Made by a program: the position numbers and the translations under genes
Part shown: positions 23,726 to 36,200 of the stretch, in pieces
How positions within the stretch are numbered: position 1 is the first letter of the stretch
Layout of the letters: the number at the start of each line of letters is the position of its first letter
Notes under the pieces: generated by a model
Told to the model about the DNA's origin: nothing
Seen by the model: the letters and a program-made list of their open reading frames with translations, nothing else
Database searches by the model: none
Assembly (NCBI RefSeq): GCF_030272615.1
Contig: NC_081415.1
Coordinates: forward strand, 510,823,873 to 510,887,872
DNA: 64,000 bases
Direction: 5' to 3'
Source of the DNA: Cryptomeria japonica
Taxonomy: Eukaryota > Streptophyta > Pinopsida > Cupressales > Cupressaceae

Positions 23726-25560
23726 ATGCCCCAACCTTTGATTAACCCGAGGTTATTGATAGCATTAGCAGAGCATTGGCAGAGTGAGCACAATACTTTC
23801 CACCTACCAACTAGCGAGATGGCAGTGACACCTAAGGCTGTGTATTGGATACTACGCATCCTTATGATGGGCGAGCTGGTGTATTATGATCTCATTGAGC
23901 AGGGTGGGACATATGCACTTCGAAGAGTGTTTGATGATGATGAGATAGGCGGATATGACATTCCTTGGCAGGAGATGCTAGATATAGGTTACGCTTGAGA
24001 ACCTACTATGCTGGCTAGATTTGTTGAGGGTTTCCTTTATCTTGATCATAGGTCAAAGGGATTATTTGTTGGATGGGGTCGTCTTCTTGAGCAGTTTGTG
24101 ACATAGGGGACTCAATTCTCTTAGGGATCATGCATGTTGGCCCACTTGTATTATGACTTGCATCAAGCTGTGTACCAGGGATCGAATAGATTATCAGTAG
24201 GGGTGACAAGTCTCCAAATATGGGCCTAGGAGCACCTACCTATCATACGTCCATTGGATGATAGAGATAGACTTGTAGGTAGGCCTTATACTTACGGGTA
24301 TCCAAGTATCATTGTCTAATGAAAGTTGGGAAAATTGGAATATTGGCGACGAGCACTAGATGATATGGATACAATGATCTAGAGACTATACATAGATTGC
24401 AAGATCTGGCCCGAGGATTCAATGGAGATGTCTTATGTAATATTGACTTGATACCTGATCAGATCTACACCCTATGTTATTGAGCGATTCCTTTGCATGA
24501 GGGTGTTGAAACAGTATGACAAGATATAGGGGATACCACAGGGTACAATTCATTATCCTCGCAGGAGATTAGATGCGGCTACTTGTAGGCCCTCTATTGC
24601 ATACGAGCATGCATGTGCAAAGTACCTATCATTGGGGCCACTCGATTGGGATTACTTACCAAGTATGATAGATTGTGAGATGACACTTGAGTACATCGTA
24701 TACTTCACTACACACAAGTTTCCTAGGTTGACATTCCTGATGAGCCAAAGAAAGTGCTAGATGAGGATGATGAGAGTCCATGATGAAGAGCTCCTAGGTA
24801 GCTGATGAATGGTAGGGGGAGAGGAGGTGGGGGTGGAGATGAAGGTGGAGATGGAGGGGATGATAGAGATGGATATTGAGGAGATGCAGGAGATTATGGT
24901 GGTGGAGATGGTGATGGAGGAGATGATGATGTGGGAGATGATGATGGGGGAGATGGCAGAACAATGGTAGTGGTATCGATAGGTACTCCAGGAGCTAATA
25001 GGCCTAGATCTGCTAGAGAGGTACCTATGGATTGGATGACCCAGGTGGTCAGACAAAGGAGATAAGGTCCCATGGATCAGGGGCAATGGGTCCCAAAGCA
25101 GGAGGTTCCCCAGGTTGAGAAGGTACCTACAAGAGTATCACAGGTTGAGTAGCCACAGGTAGAGACACCATGGTGGATCCTCATTATGATGATATCTCAT
25201 GAGAAATAGGCTCAGATTACTAACTTGTAGGGTCAGGTTCAGTAGCTACAGAGTCAAGTTCCTGAGAGGGACTTTCAAATAGACTAGCTAGAGGTCCAGA
25301 TGACATAGATACATGTACAAGCACAAGCCCAAATTGCCCAAGTAGAGGCCCAGATGGCCTCTCTCATGGTTGAGAGAGATGTATCTAGGGATAGGCGTCG
25401 ATAGGCCAAGGCACAAGTACAGATGTCAAGAGATTCTAGTTCAGGGAAGGTTGGCCTGAAGATGATGTGCCAAGTGGTCCAAGAGGCTGAATATTATAGG
25501 ACCTTATACTACATTATTGTTCCTATTAATCGGAGGGCTCCAAGCTTTTCATAGCTAAGC
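23726..25560 (+). pseudogene. Plant mobile domain (PMD) protein gene, antisense in the Ty3 element
   Basis: PMD proteins occur in plant transposons and in host genes such as MAIN/MAIL1; their molecular role is unsettled. The frame runs on the plus strand, opposite to gag-pol. Near 23,740 it reads LLIALAEHWQSEHNTFHLPT then SEMAVTPKAVYWIL, the hallmark PMD opening 'L..L...W....HTFHLP.GEMT.TL.DV..L.GL'. Later blocks match the family: SLQIWAxEHLPIIRPLDDRD (24,205-24,270) and PYVIERFLCMRVLKQYDKI (24,470-24,525). From 23,726 to about 24,735 there are ten in-frame stop codons but no frameshift, each explainable by one C-to-T or G-to-A change. After one frameshift near 24,735 come a Gly/Asp-rich stretch (24,810-24,960) and a Gln/Val-rich coiled-coil-like tail to about 25,560. 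Confidence 0.85.
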
Positions 25561-27310
25561 ACGATATCAGAACAAATCAAGTCTGAGAGTTGAGGAGTGA
25601 TAGGGCTACTTAAGAGAGATCCCCTGGGGGGGCCGGGTATAGGAATATTAGCTGGTATTACTAGACCTATCGCATCAGAATAGAGTTTCGCTCTACATCC
25701 TAGTAGTCACACTAATATGGGCCATTGATTCATTGATGTAGACACTTTTTGTGATGAGATATTGATGATTCCTTGGATGTATATTTGTGATGTATCTCAT
25801 ATATTTTTGTGATATCATTGTACCTTGGACATTGATCTTTTTGATGATTTGATATGCAATCGATCTTATTTTCTCTATATGACCTATGAGATTATGGATG
25901 CCTTCTATATGTTATATGATTATGTCGTGCAATTTATTTCATGATGCATGCTTTACTTTTTATATGCTTATGGATTCTAGATGATGAATATATCCTTCTT
26001 ATATGATGATGTAGTATTTACATGATGTTATGCAAATGTGAATATGTATGGTGATGCTTATAAGTACTATGTGATGTATGTGCAATGTAATGCTTTCTAT
26101 TTTTATGATATTTTTATGATTCTATCTATGCATATTGATATGAGATGAATACAATGCAATGCAATAATGATGCTACTTTACCTGATTGATATGAGATGGA
26201 TGCAATGCAATGATCTAACTAAATTAATGAATTATTAGATTCTTTATACAAATGAAGTTTTATTATGCAATGTGTACATGCGATGAACTAACTTATCATG
26301 GAGGATGGATAAATCGATTATTTTTATTAATGTCTAATGTACTCAATCACTTAATAAGAGAGATAACACCATGTTGAAGCCTTTGACCTTGGAAAAGATG
26401 AGATTTTGTGATCCCATGCAAAATGAAATACAAATCTACTTTAGAAATGCAAATGCAAAATGAAATGCAATGTTGTGATTGGACCGGTCATTTGGTCATT
26501 GTTTTTTTATTTGTCATCATTGAGTTTTTAAAATGTGGGAAGTGAGTGTAAACATTGATGGTATAATTGAACCATGATGACCTGAGCACTACTTTCCTGG
26601 GTTTTGATATTGCAAGTTAGCTCAAGCATCGAGGTATAATTGAACCAAGATGACCTGAGTGTTCCTTGCATAAAACAGGCAGTATTAACCATTTCTATAT
26701 GAAAATATAAAATGTCTTCGATGATACTCTAATGATCATGTCCTGAGAGAAATTTGCACATTTTAACGATTAATTTACAGGTAGTAGACAAGAAAATATC
26801 ACGTTCCTTCCTTGTTTCTCTAGTCAGAGACATCTTGGAGTCACTCAGAAATAATGATAGTGAAAATCAAGATAAAATAGTTGAACCATTATTGTCATAG
26901 TGTTAAAATCATTAGTCAAAAGATATCATCCATTGATATGTATTTGTCAAGTTTAGATTGATAGTTGATAGTTGATGGTTGATAATTTGATCTTGTGTTC
27001 AACGTTGGATGTGTCCCAGTTTTCACTTGACAAGTGTTGCCTAAGTGTTGTTCTACCTGTTTGATGAAGCTCAAAATGATAAAACATTTTGCCCCCAACT
27101 AGGTTCAGGATTTTTGCCCCCATCCTAGAAACGAACTTTATTATAATATATACAATGATCCAAACCATGGTGATAAATCACCAATGATGCCTGTGTATGC
27201 ACAAATGCCTTATTATAGATATTAATAGTGATGACGAAAATGAATGCAAGTGGAAGGATACATGAACTAATAGATGGAAGATCTAGCTAACAAATAGTGC
27301 CTATTGCTAG
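25561..27310. other. Ty3/gypsy 3' non-coding region between integrase and antisense gene
   Basis: This spacer is AT-rich, with many 'gatatgcaatgcaat'-like words at 25,850-26,260. A partial duplication (tataattgaaccatgatgacc near 26,550-26,580 and tataattgaaccaagatgac near 26,630-26,660) is present. No coding block is recognised on either strand. Confidence 0.5.
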
Positions 27311-27319
27311 GTTTTCACC

Positions 27320-28470
27320 ATCTTTTTGTATTGCACTTTTTCTCATATTTGATTTTTTTTTCATTTTTCACTGTTTTTGTTGTTTTTGTATTTTTTGCTT
27401 TTTCACTTTTTTGGATTTTTCCGCTTTTAGACATAAAACTTTTGTAGATGCATGCTATTGATGGGTTCCTCAAGTTGATCCTCATTTGGCATTGATAGCT
27501 AATAGGCTCCTGACCCAAATTATGTTGTCACCACAAACAAACCCAACTAGTTTGGTTCAAACTTCCCTTTCTTTTCTTGATCTAACTGGTTGTGTGGATT
27601 TTCCTTTAGTACTAGTTTTCCAACTTGAAAGGCTCTTGGTTTGACCTTGTTATTATAACTTCGGCACATTCTTTGCTAATACACCTTCAAATTATCAAAT
27701 GTATTTTGTCGTCATTCATGGATCAATTCTAGCTCTTGCAGTCTAGATACTCATTGTTCTTCATCTAGGATAAGACCTTTTAATGATACTTGTAGAGAAG
27801 GTATGTCTACTTCTATTGACAGTATTGCTTCTGATCCATAGACAAGAGAGAAAGGTGTGGCTCATGTTGGTGTGTGGATACTAGTCGGTAGGTCCATAAA
27901 GAAGGGTTCAATTGAATATGTCAATCTTTGCCATCATCATTCACTATCTTTTTGAGGATTTTCAAAATTATTTTGTTTGATGCTTCTTCTTGTCCATTCC
28001 CTTGTGGTTAGTAGGGTGTGGAGAATCTATGTTGGATCTGAAATTTCTCACAAAGTTCTTGTACATCTTGATTTTTGAACGGTCGCCCATTATTCGTGAT
28101 AATGGTCATGGGTATGTCATAGCGACATATGATGTAGTTCAAGATAAAAGCAACAATTTGTTTTCCTGTGATATTTGTGAGAGGTATCACCTCAATACAT
28201 TTTGTAAAATATTTTTGTAGCTACAAGGATGAATTGCTGACCATTGGACGAAGGAGGATTTATCTTTCCTACTAGATCAAGACCCCATTGGTAGAAAGGT
28301 CGAGAGGTTGCCAAAACATGAATCTCTTGTGCTGGTGCATGAATTAAATTTCCATGGATCTGACATTGTTTACATGTTTTAGCTATCTGAAAAGAATCTC
28401 GTTTTATAGTCGGCCAATAATATCCAAAGAGTATGAGTTTTTTGAAAGGGTAACACCACTTAAATGAGTG
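27320..28470 (-). pseudogene. Ty3/gypsy integrase remnant
   Basis: Integrase inserts the element cDNA. Read on the minus strand, the zinc-binding end keeps CKQCQIHGN near 28,365. The core starts FYQWGLDLVGKINPPSSNGQ (first catalytic Asp, near 28,290) and continues VIPLTNITGKQIVAFILNYI and PMTIITNNGRPFKNQDVQEL at 28,190-28,040, where the second catalytic Asp of 'TDNG' is Asn. The C-terminal end is seen as GQEPISYQCQMRINLRNP near 27,500. Stops and frameshifts interrupt it, and the Asp-to-Asn change alone would abolish activity. Confidence 0.88.
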
Positions 28471-28787
28471 TCACAAATGTTGTTATGGGCTTCATTTAAG
28501 CCCTTCTCAGATTCTTCTTGCTCGAGACATCTTAAGAAAGTACCATCCAGACTTCATTTAAAAAGGGTATCCATGACAAGAGTATAACGGAAAGATTGGT
28601 AGATTAAATCACTCTTTTGGTTCTTTGACAAGTCAGGAGGGAGGGTGTTATCTTTCAGGTATGTATAAATTAGGCCATAGCGAGAGGAATCATGCCCAAC
28701 AAGGTGATAGATAATTTGGTCCAATTAGAATAGTTATGTGCAAGGTAAAACAACTCTTCCACCGAGAATTTGTAACACTTGATTTTC

Positions 28788-29168
28788 CTATGTCTGAAGT
28801 AGAGAAGCAAGTGTTTCCATGGAATCTGTTGCTTTGTTGCCATTTCTCGAAATCTTCTTAAAAGTGATCTCTACAAAATACTTTTTAAAATCATCTACCA
28901 TATTTTTATAGGGAATTTTTTTTTCATCCTTTGTTTTGTAATCACCATTGATTTGATTGATGGTGAGGTGAGAGTATCCAAAAACCTGTAATTGTGTGAT
29001 TTTCCATTCTACAACCATCTTGATTCCTATGACCAAAGCTTCATATTTTGTTTTGTTGGTGCATGGAAAACTCAATTTATATGCCTTTGGAATTATGTGA
29101 CCTTGTGGTGTGATGAATAAAATGCCTTCTCTCGATCCATGTTGGGTATATGAACCATCAAAGTACAA
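28788..29168 (-). pseudogene. Second (archaeal-type) RNase H of the Ty3 element
   Basis: The frame is open for 126 codons: MYFDGSYTQHGSREGILFIT, KLSFPCTNKTKYEALVIGIK, QLQVFGYSHLTINQINGDYK and a C-terminal NGNKATDSMETLASLL. The acids D (FDG), E (YEAL) and the final D (ATDSMETLA) are visible, while the third, usually 'GDSQL', is GYSHL (Asp to Tyr). An extra RNase H between the first RNase H and integrase is the defining trait of Tat-lineage Ty3 elements, and this copy therefore fixes the lineage. Confidence 0.88.
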
Positions 29169-29177
29169 CTGCCATGT

Positions 29178-29700
29178 CTATTTGGTGACTGTGAGTATAT
29201 CTGCATCTAGATATTCAATATTTAAAGGATGATCATCTTGAAGTGGTGCCTCTACTAGCTGGTCTACAATGACTTGTCCCTTGATAGATTTTCTGTCCAC
29301 ATATTCAATATCAAATTCACTCAGTATCATGATCCATTTTGCTAATCTTCTTGTAAATGTTGCTTTACAGAGAAAATACTTTAATGGATCTATTTTAGCA
29401 ATCAATTTGATTGAGTGAGTGAGTAGACAGTGTCACAAATTTTGAGAAGCGAATACTACTACTAAGCATGATTTTTTTGTTGGTGAATAATTGAGCTCAC
29501 ATCCCACTAATGTTCTTCTAATGTAGTAAATAGCCCGTTCTTATCCTTCATTATCCTATTGTATGAGCATAACTCGTAATGATACTTTTGTGGTTGATAC
29601 ATATAGTAACAACAACTTTCCTTGAATTGGTGACATTACGATAGGTGGTTGCATGAGATTTTCCTTGATCTTTTTGAATGCTTCTTCACATTGATTTTTC
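29178..29700 (-). pseudogene. Ty3/gypsy first RNase H remnant
   Basis: At 29,405-29,178 the minus strand reads IAKIDPLKYFLCKATFTRRL then AKWIMILSEFDIEYVDRKSI and KGQVIVDQLVEAPLQDDHPL. This is the C-terminal half of the usual RT-linked RNase H and its connection to the second RNase H. The N-terminal half (29,700-29,410) is frame-broken but in place. It lies directly between RT and the archaeal-type RNase H. Confidence 0.8.
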
Positions 29701-30400
29701 ATTTGAAATGAACATTCTTTTGCAATAGATGTATAAATGGTTGATATTTATCTACCAACTGAGAAACAAATCTTCTAATTGACTATAGTCTTCCTTGAAG
29801 TGACCTGAGTTGACTAATATTTTTGGGAGATGCCATTTCCATGATTTCTTTATCTTTAGTCAGATCTACTTCTATACCTCTGGCTGAAACAATGTATCCC
29901 AATAGCTTACTTGAAGTGACACCAAAGGCACATTTCTTAGGATTGAGCCTTAGTTTGTATTGTTCTAATCGGTCAAAGATCTTTTCCAATATTTTTAGAT
30001 GTTCTTCTCTATTATATTATTTTGCCAATATGTCATCCATATAGTGTTCCATGAATGTATACATCATGTCATGGAATATTATTGTCATGGCTCTCTGATA
30101 TGTAGCACCTACATTCTTTAGTCCAAATGGCATGACTTTCCAATAGGAAGTACCCCATGGACATGTGAAAGTTGTATTTTCTTGATCTTTTGGAGCTATT
30201 TTAATCGTATTATACCCCGATAAATAATCCATTAGAGAAAAAATGGAATGTCTAGCAATTAAATCGACAATAGTGTCAATATTAGGCAAAGGAAAGTCAT
30301 CTTTTAGACATGCATTATTGAGATCTCTGAAGTCTATGCATACTCTAATACTTTTATCTTATTTAGAAACCAAAACTATGTTTGATACCCATTGAGGATA
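29701..30400 (-). pseudogene. Ty3/gypsy reverse transcriptase remnant
   Basis: RT copies element RNA to DNA. Minus-strand blocks: PNIDTIVDLIARHSIFSLMD, YLSGYNTIKIAPKDQENTTF, TCPWGTSYWKVMPFGLKNVG, ATYQRAMTIIFHDMMYTFM, and the catalytic box EHYMDDILAK near 30,035-30,017. After a stop come HLKILEKIFDRLEQYKLRLN, PKKCAFGVTSSKLLGYIVSA and a C-terminal SPKNISQLRSLQGRL at 29,989-29,783. Residues of the YxDD centre are kept. Upstream text near 30,350-30,310 gives the motif-A region. Only a few stops and short frame changes separate the pieces. Confidence 0.9.
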
Positions 30401-31255
30401 TGCTATAGGTCTTATGAATCCCAAGTCTAGTAATTTCTTCAGTTCTGCTTTGACAAGGAGAGCTATATGAGGATGCATCTTTCTCAAAAAATTTTACTGC
30501 TTTAGCTCTTGGAGCGATATTTAGGTGATGCATTATAAGATCTAGATCCAACCTGGCATGTCTGCATATAACCAAGCAAAATTGATTTGTTGTCTTTTGA
30601 AAAATTTCAGATATTTCTTCTTTTCTTGTTTTGATAGAGAGGTTGCCAGATCTAGAATCTTTGGTTTATCTATTGTTCCAATGTTTACTGCCTTTGTTGG
30701 TTCAATCAATATAGATGATCTCTCTCGATAATATTCAGGTAAGCTGTCAAATCTCCCATCTTCTGGGGCCTCGAGGTTTTCACCATTAGATGTGTCCTTT
30801 CTTTTTACTTTTCCTTGGTCTGATGATTCCAATAAATGGTTTTCAACATTAGACCTTATATTTTTTTCTTTATTTTTACTTTTGTGACTAGGAGATTTGG
30901 CACCCACTTGACTAGAAGATGCGTTAGCGAAATCCCTAATGGAAGTTGTTGTAGGCTCAATTGCATTGAGGTATAAGGCTATAGTGTGGTAATTAGGAAA
31001 GGTATCAATTTCAATATGTCCTTCATTATCCCAGTCAACAAGTTTAGGATGTATTAAAGGTAAGGGATCTTCAGGTTGAGATGTTTCAAAGGTATTAAGG
31101 GTCATGATAGAAGTGTCAAAGTTTTCAATATGTATTTCAATGTCTAGAATGATACTCTCATCAGAATGACCTCTCACAAGTAGTTCCTGATCATCCTCAA
31201 TCAAATCCAAGTCAGGCGAATGTGATTCTAATTCAAGTGATCTATTTCCTAACAT
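30401..31255 (-). pseudogene. Ty3/gypsy pol linker between protease and RT
   Basis: An open frame of 237 codons (31,255-30,542) is acidic, low in family signature and ends LSKQEKKKYLKFFKRQQINF then AWLYADMPGWI, which leads into the RT N-terminus (ADMPGLDPDL-like text continues in another frame at 30,575-30,363, LDLIMHHLNIAPRAKAVK). Such long spacers before RT are usual in Tat-type pol polyproteins. No enzymatic motif is seen in it. Confidence 0.75.
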
Positions 31256-32400
31256 TTATCCTGCATACACATGAACTACATAGACACCCACATCTTCTTC
31301 ATAGAAGGTTTCTTCAGTTGATTCTTCAGAATGATAGGAATCACATTCCCATTCATTTATACACATGAACTACATCGATACTCTCCTTGCTTTATACCAA
31401 CTTCTTGTCTATTTTGATTGGGAGTTGACTACTTGGGAAGTGCCTTTATTTTGTTGTTTTTGTTGATTAGAAGTCCTCTCTTTTTGTGATCTTATGTTTT
31501 CTTGTTCTTTTTGTTTGGCAAATGCTTCTTCTCTTTCAATTGCAAGTTGTTCTTGTCTTTTGTCATGTTCATCTTTTTGCTTCCTAAAAGATGTTTCTTC
31601 TTGTGGAGGAACTTGTCCACACCCTAAGCCTGATTTGTCTATAGCCTACTAAGTATGAGGTTGTATGGGCTCTGAGATACATTCTTTTCTTTTTCCTACA
31701 TGACCTATTCTAGTGTATCCCATTTTCTGAAGAATGTTAAATACTTTTCCATATTTTTTCATGGGTGTTATGATATTATTGATGTTTTGTTGAACTTATT
31801 CATCCTTATATAGCCATTGTAGCACATCTTTGTCCTTTGTTTCCTCAGATAATGTCCTAGCACTAACAAATGCTCCATCAAATATTGGAAGAGGTTTTAC
31901 TACTGGTTGTTGTTTTCAGTTTGATGGTTTATCATAAGATTTAGGAGAAAGTGGTAACTGTGACAGTGATTATTCTTCGTTCACTTGATCTCTCAGCTGT
32001 ATTTTCTTTTCAAAACTTGACAAAATTGAGGAAAATGGTTTTTCATTAGATTGTGTGCTTGAAGATTATGCCTCTCTATTATGTGGAACAATGACCTCTT
32101 GTGTCGGTTTCAAATTACTACAATATTGGAATGAAATTGAGTCTGCTGAAATTATGATATCCTGCCCATTGTATGGAAACTTCAAACATTGGTGATAAGT
32201 TGAGGGAATAGCTTGTATGTCATGAATCCATGGTCTTTCCAAAAGTATGTTGTATGATAAATCCAGGTCTAGAACCTAGCATACTGTATCTTTCTATAAG
32301 GGTCCTACTTTGATAGCTAATACCACAATTCCTTTCCAAAGGAATATTCTTCTTCATCATATGCTTTGATTGTGATCTTTTTATAGGGATCAACTGCATC
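31256..32400 (-). other. Broken pol segment between protease and linker
   Basis: Minus-strand text here shows scattered pieces of the same polyprotein, with no long open frame. Lysine/glutamate/glutamine-rich low-complexity text lies around 31,400-31,620. It belongs to the protease-RT spacer by position. Confidence 0.5.
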
Positions 32401-32790
32401 TTAAAAATAACCTAAAGCACAAACAAGACTTAATGAGAAAATATTCAAGCCTTCTCCTCCATCTATTAGGACACGTTTAACCCATGTTTTATGAATAAGA
32501 TCTTCAATATACAATGGAGCGTTATGGAGATTTTGCAAAGACATGTCATCTTCTTCTGTGAATGATAAGCAATGAGGCACTATGAGGTGTCCCACCATAG
32601 TTTGGAATTGATCTACATCAATATTTTTGGATACCATTATATCTACTAGCGCTCTTTCTAAAATTTCTTTATGTGCGAGTGAAAGTTTTAAAATTTCTAA
32701 AATTGATATTTGAGCTGAAGTTTTATGTAGTTGATCCACTAAACTATATTGTTTTGAAGTGGATGACATGTTAGTTGTAGGACCCAACAA
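32401..32790 (-). pseudogene. Ty3/gypsy retropepsin-like protease region
   Basis: The open frame of 129 codons ends APLYIEDLIHKTWVKRVLID then GGEGLNIFSLSLVCALGYF. 'VKRVLIDGG.GLNI' is the active-site loop of Tat-type aspartic proteases, in which DGG replaces the classical DS/TG. Upstream residues (LEILKLSLAHKEILERALVD) are the usual lead-in. The flap and second strand would lie at lower coordinates, about 32,400-32,150, where they are broken by stops. The protease would cut the gag-pol polyprotein. Confidence 0.82.
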
Positions 32791-32999
32791 AGTAACTTTG
32801 GCTTTGTTTCTTATGATAACATGGGTGGGTTCTTATTGTTGTTTCTCTTTTACCACAATCACATTAATCACGCTATCATAAGTATGAGCATAGTTCACTT
32901 GTGTTTTACCCTTGCCATTTTGCGTTGTTGACGATTCACCCTTCTCATAGCTAGGAAGTGGAGTTTTGAAAGCTATGTATGATTCATTTGTCTTATGCC

Positions 33000-34560
33000 A
33001 ATACACAGTTATGACGCCATTGTCAATAAAATCTTGGATGAGATTTTTTAACCATTGACAATCATCTATTTGGTGTCCTTGTTTCGATGAAAATCACAAT
33101 AATGGTTGTCATTCCACCAAGCAATTTTTACCTTGGATTCAAAGTTTCTTGCTTCTGGCAAGGTAATCAACTTGTTTGAAAGAAGTATCTTTAACGTTGA
33201 CCCAAGTGGTTCACCAATGTCGGTAAATTTCCTACGAATGAAATTATTGAAAGATGATTTTTGTTTATTGTTATCTTGTTGAACCACTGCTATGTGATTT
33301 GATAAATTGAAAACTGGTTGCTTTGGTTTCATATTATTATTATCCACTATCCCATCATTGATGGTTTCAATTTTTGTTCCAAAAGTTGGGCTTATCATTG
33401 TTGTTATTATTAGTAGTGTTGTTGGGAGGAGGATTAACTCCTTTGTATATATTCAACTCTCATTTCTTTAACATAGCTTCCTCCATCCTGATTCCATTAT
33501 CAATCATCTTTTCGAAAGTTTGATGACATTGCATTTTTAGGCTATAACTCATTTGTTCGTTTAGATTGTCAATCAATATGTCCATCTTTTCATATTCTGG
33601 AACCGTATGAGGATATCATTCAGCTAATCATCTCCACCTTTGTAGAAATGTCATGAAAGGTTCTCCACTTTTTTGCTTGGTGTTACACAAGGCTAATATT
33701 GTGATCTCATGTTGTATGTTGCACGCATATTGTGAAAGAAACTTGTCCACCAGTTCTACAAATGATCTAATTCCAGGTGGAATTTTTGATAACCATTCCA
33801 TAGTTTGTTCACTTAATCTCTTTGGAAATAACCTCATTAAGTATGTGTCTTCATGTGCGAATTCCATGCTCATCCTGCAAAAATCTCTTATATGATCTTG
33901 GGGATCAGTTCTTCCATTATATTTGTCATATCTAGGAGTTTCACAATTGAAGGAAAAGGTATCATGTTGAGACTTATATCAAATGGATAAGGATAAATCT
34001 CTTGAAGCGAATACCTCTTAGTAGTTCCCCTTTGTATATCTTGAACTTGCATTTGAAGAGTTTGTATCTGTTGCATGAGAGCTAAGAGAGGATCATCAAC
34101 ATGATTTCTCCTCATATCATCATGAGATCTTATGTGATCATGATCTCTTCTTGTATCATCACGATTCCTTCTTGTATCATCAGGATCCCTTCTTGTGTCA
34201 TCATTAGTTATTTGTGTGTCCTCATGAGTTCTTATGTCATCATTTTTACGACTGAAAATCTATTTATTTTGTTCATTGTCATTGTAAGTGTCACTTGCTC
34301 TTCTCCTTTGTCTTAAATTGTTTACGTCAAAATCTTGGGGAAGTTTAGCACCAGATTTTATTAACATTAGAAAGTATTTTTCTTTTTCACCCTCCAATAT
34401 TTTTTCCATGAATTTATCAAATTTAGGATCTTGTTGGATTTATCTAATGTGTTGATCAATTATCTCTTCTTCTTGTATTTCATTTCCTTGTGCCATTTCC
34501 TTGTGATCTTCAGTCATTTCAAGTGTTTCTATTTATGTTTCTTCAACCTTTTGTCTCTGA
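33000..34560 (-). pseudogene. Ty3/gypsy gag remnant
   Basis: Gag forms the virus-like particle. Read 34,115 downward: DDPLLALMQQIQTLQMQVQD (coiled coil), IYPYPFDISLNMIPFP, then at 33,873-33,628 MSMEFAHEDTYLMRLFPKRL, SEQTMEWLSKIPPGIRSFVE and CNTKQKSGEPFMTFLQRWR, the core retrotrans_gag block. The C-terminal part at 33,398-33,066 gives RRKFTDIGEPLGSTLKILLS, ITLPEARNFESKVKIAWWND and NHYCDFHRNKDTK, followed after a stop by the DDC-like end of a degraded knuckle. Frame changes separate the three pieces. Upstream of 34,115 a charged N-terminus with many 'SCIIRIPSC'-like shadows (tandem short repeats at 34,120-34,240) is present. Confidence 0.85.
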
Positions 34561-34979
34561 GCCCTGGTTAAAATGGGCATACATATGTTCTGAATGTTTT
34601 GCGAGGTTTCAATCTTCTATAATGTGTCTCAATAAGTGATCAATTATTGAGGTAAATATGATAGATTGATAACACACCAAATGGTCATTCAAGTATTGCG
34701 AGTTTGCAAGTTTTTCAATCTTAGTTTGGAGTGCAAATTTTGTGATTTTTTTTATATGACCAAGTTCGATATGAACAATATATCATATCATAGAGAACGA
34801 GGTTAATTTGATCAATTGTTGTAGTTTTGTTATAAAGGATGATAGATCCTCATGAGAAACTATGTTTGAATGATTAGTTTATCAAAGAAAATGTGATGTT
34901 GCACTTTGAGATGTTAGATCTTGAACTTGTTGGAGATAAATACTTGAGAGCTTGAGTGTGTCTAGATTTTGAATTAGTT

Positions 34980-36200
34980 TTAACAAAAGATAACTCGACT
35001 GAGTAACCCGAGAAGATGACCTAATCTCTGTGTTTGACTATCTAAGAAATGGGTTGTTTTTGTTTTCTGATTTTTGTGCAGTTTACCAGAAACATTAACA
35101 AAATGATCAGAAACATTTCTATACTAACCAGGAACACTATTGTACTGACCAAAAACACTTCTATATTTGTCGGGAATACTACTATAGTGAACAGAAATGC
35201 TAACAAACTAACCAAAAATGCTGAAAGATAGACCAGAAATGCTAAAAGACAGACTAGAAACAATATTCTACAATTTAGTAGTTATAAAATTCAAAGCAGT
35301 GATGCTTAGACTCAGCAAATTACATGCTTGAACTTAGGAGATTGTTATTTTGACCCAACTTTTTTATTTTCAGACTCATATGACTGATGTTTAGACCTAG
35401 CAAGTGCAAACTAGGAGATCTAGTGTTGATACATGAGCAATTTGACATTCAACCCAAAAGAGTTGCTGTTTAGACCAAGAGAGCTACTATTTTGACCAAG
35501 AACTCTATTGTTTAAACCAAGAGAGTTACTGTTTAAAACCAAGAAAGTTATTGTTTAGACCAAAAACTCTTTTGGTTAGACCAAGAACTTTGTTGTTTAA
35601 ACCAAGAGAGTTGTTGTTTAGACTAAGAAAGTTGTTGTTTAGACCAAAAACTCTGTTGTTTAGACCAAGAACTCTATTGTTTAAACCAAGAGAGCTACTA
35701 TTTAGACTAATAAAGTTGCTGTTTAGACCGAAAGAGTTATTGTTTAGACCAGAAACTCTACTATTTAGACCAACAACTCTAATGTTTAGACTAGGAACTC
35801 TAAAGTTTAAAATAATGATGTTGGAACTTAGACAATGGTTTTTTTTACTCCAAGATTTGATGTGTAGACTAAGAAAATTTATGTTTATACCTAGAAAGCT
35901 CAACCTTGGAGAGTTAATGTTGAAATATGAGAAAGCTAATATTCATACCAAGAGATGACATTTGGACTGTGAGAGCTACTATTTGGATTGAGACAGCTAT
36001 TATTTGGACCATGAGAGCTACTGTTTGGACCATGAGAGATATTGTTTGTACCAAAAGAGCTACTATTTGTACCAAAAGATCTATTGTTTGAACTAAAAGA
36101 GCTATGGCTTGGACCGTGAGCACTCCTATTTGAACTAAAAGAGCTACTATTTGGACTGTGAGAGCTAATCTGCTGTGAAACTTGTAAATTGAACAATTTG
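34980..36200. repeat. Ty3 leader: three arrays of 21-base repeats
   Basis: Three sub-arrays share a 21-base period but differ in unit. The units are of the type 'accagaaatgctaaaagacag' at 35,080-35,270, 'tttagaccaagagagttgttg' at 35,460-35,800 and 'tttggaccatgagagctactg' at 35,955-36,170. As 21 is a multiple of three, both strands stay open (125 and 135 codons) as heptad-like peptides such as LNNRVLG and LLFRPKT. I read these frames as by-products of the repeat. The arrays lie between the primer site and gag. Confidence 0.8.

Noticed and set aside
24757-25086. Minus-strand 109-codon Ser/Ile-rich frame
   Set aside because: Shadow of the Gly/Asp-rich linker of the plus-strand PMD gene.
35551-35958. 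Plus-strand 135-codon frame of LLFRPKT-like heptads, and its minus-strand partner
   Set aside because: Both follow from a 21-base tandem repeat, which keeps any stop-free phase open on both strands. No family likeness.
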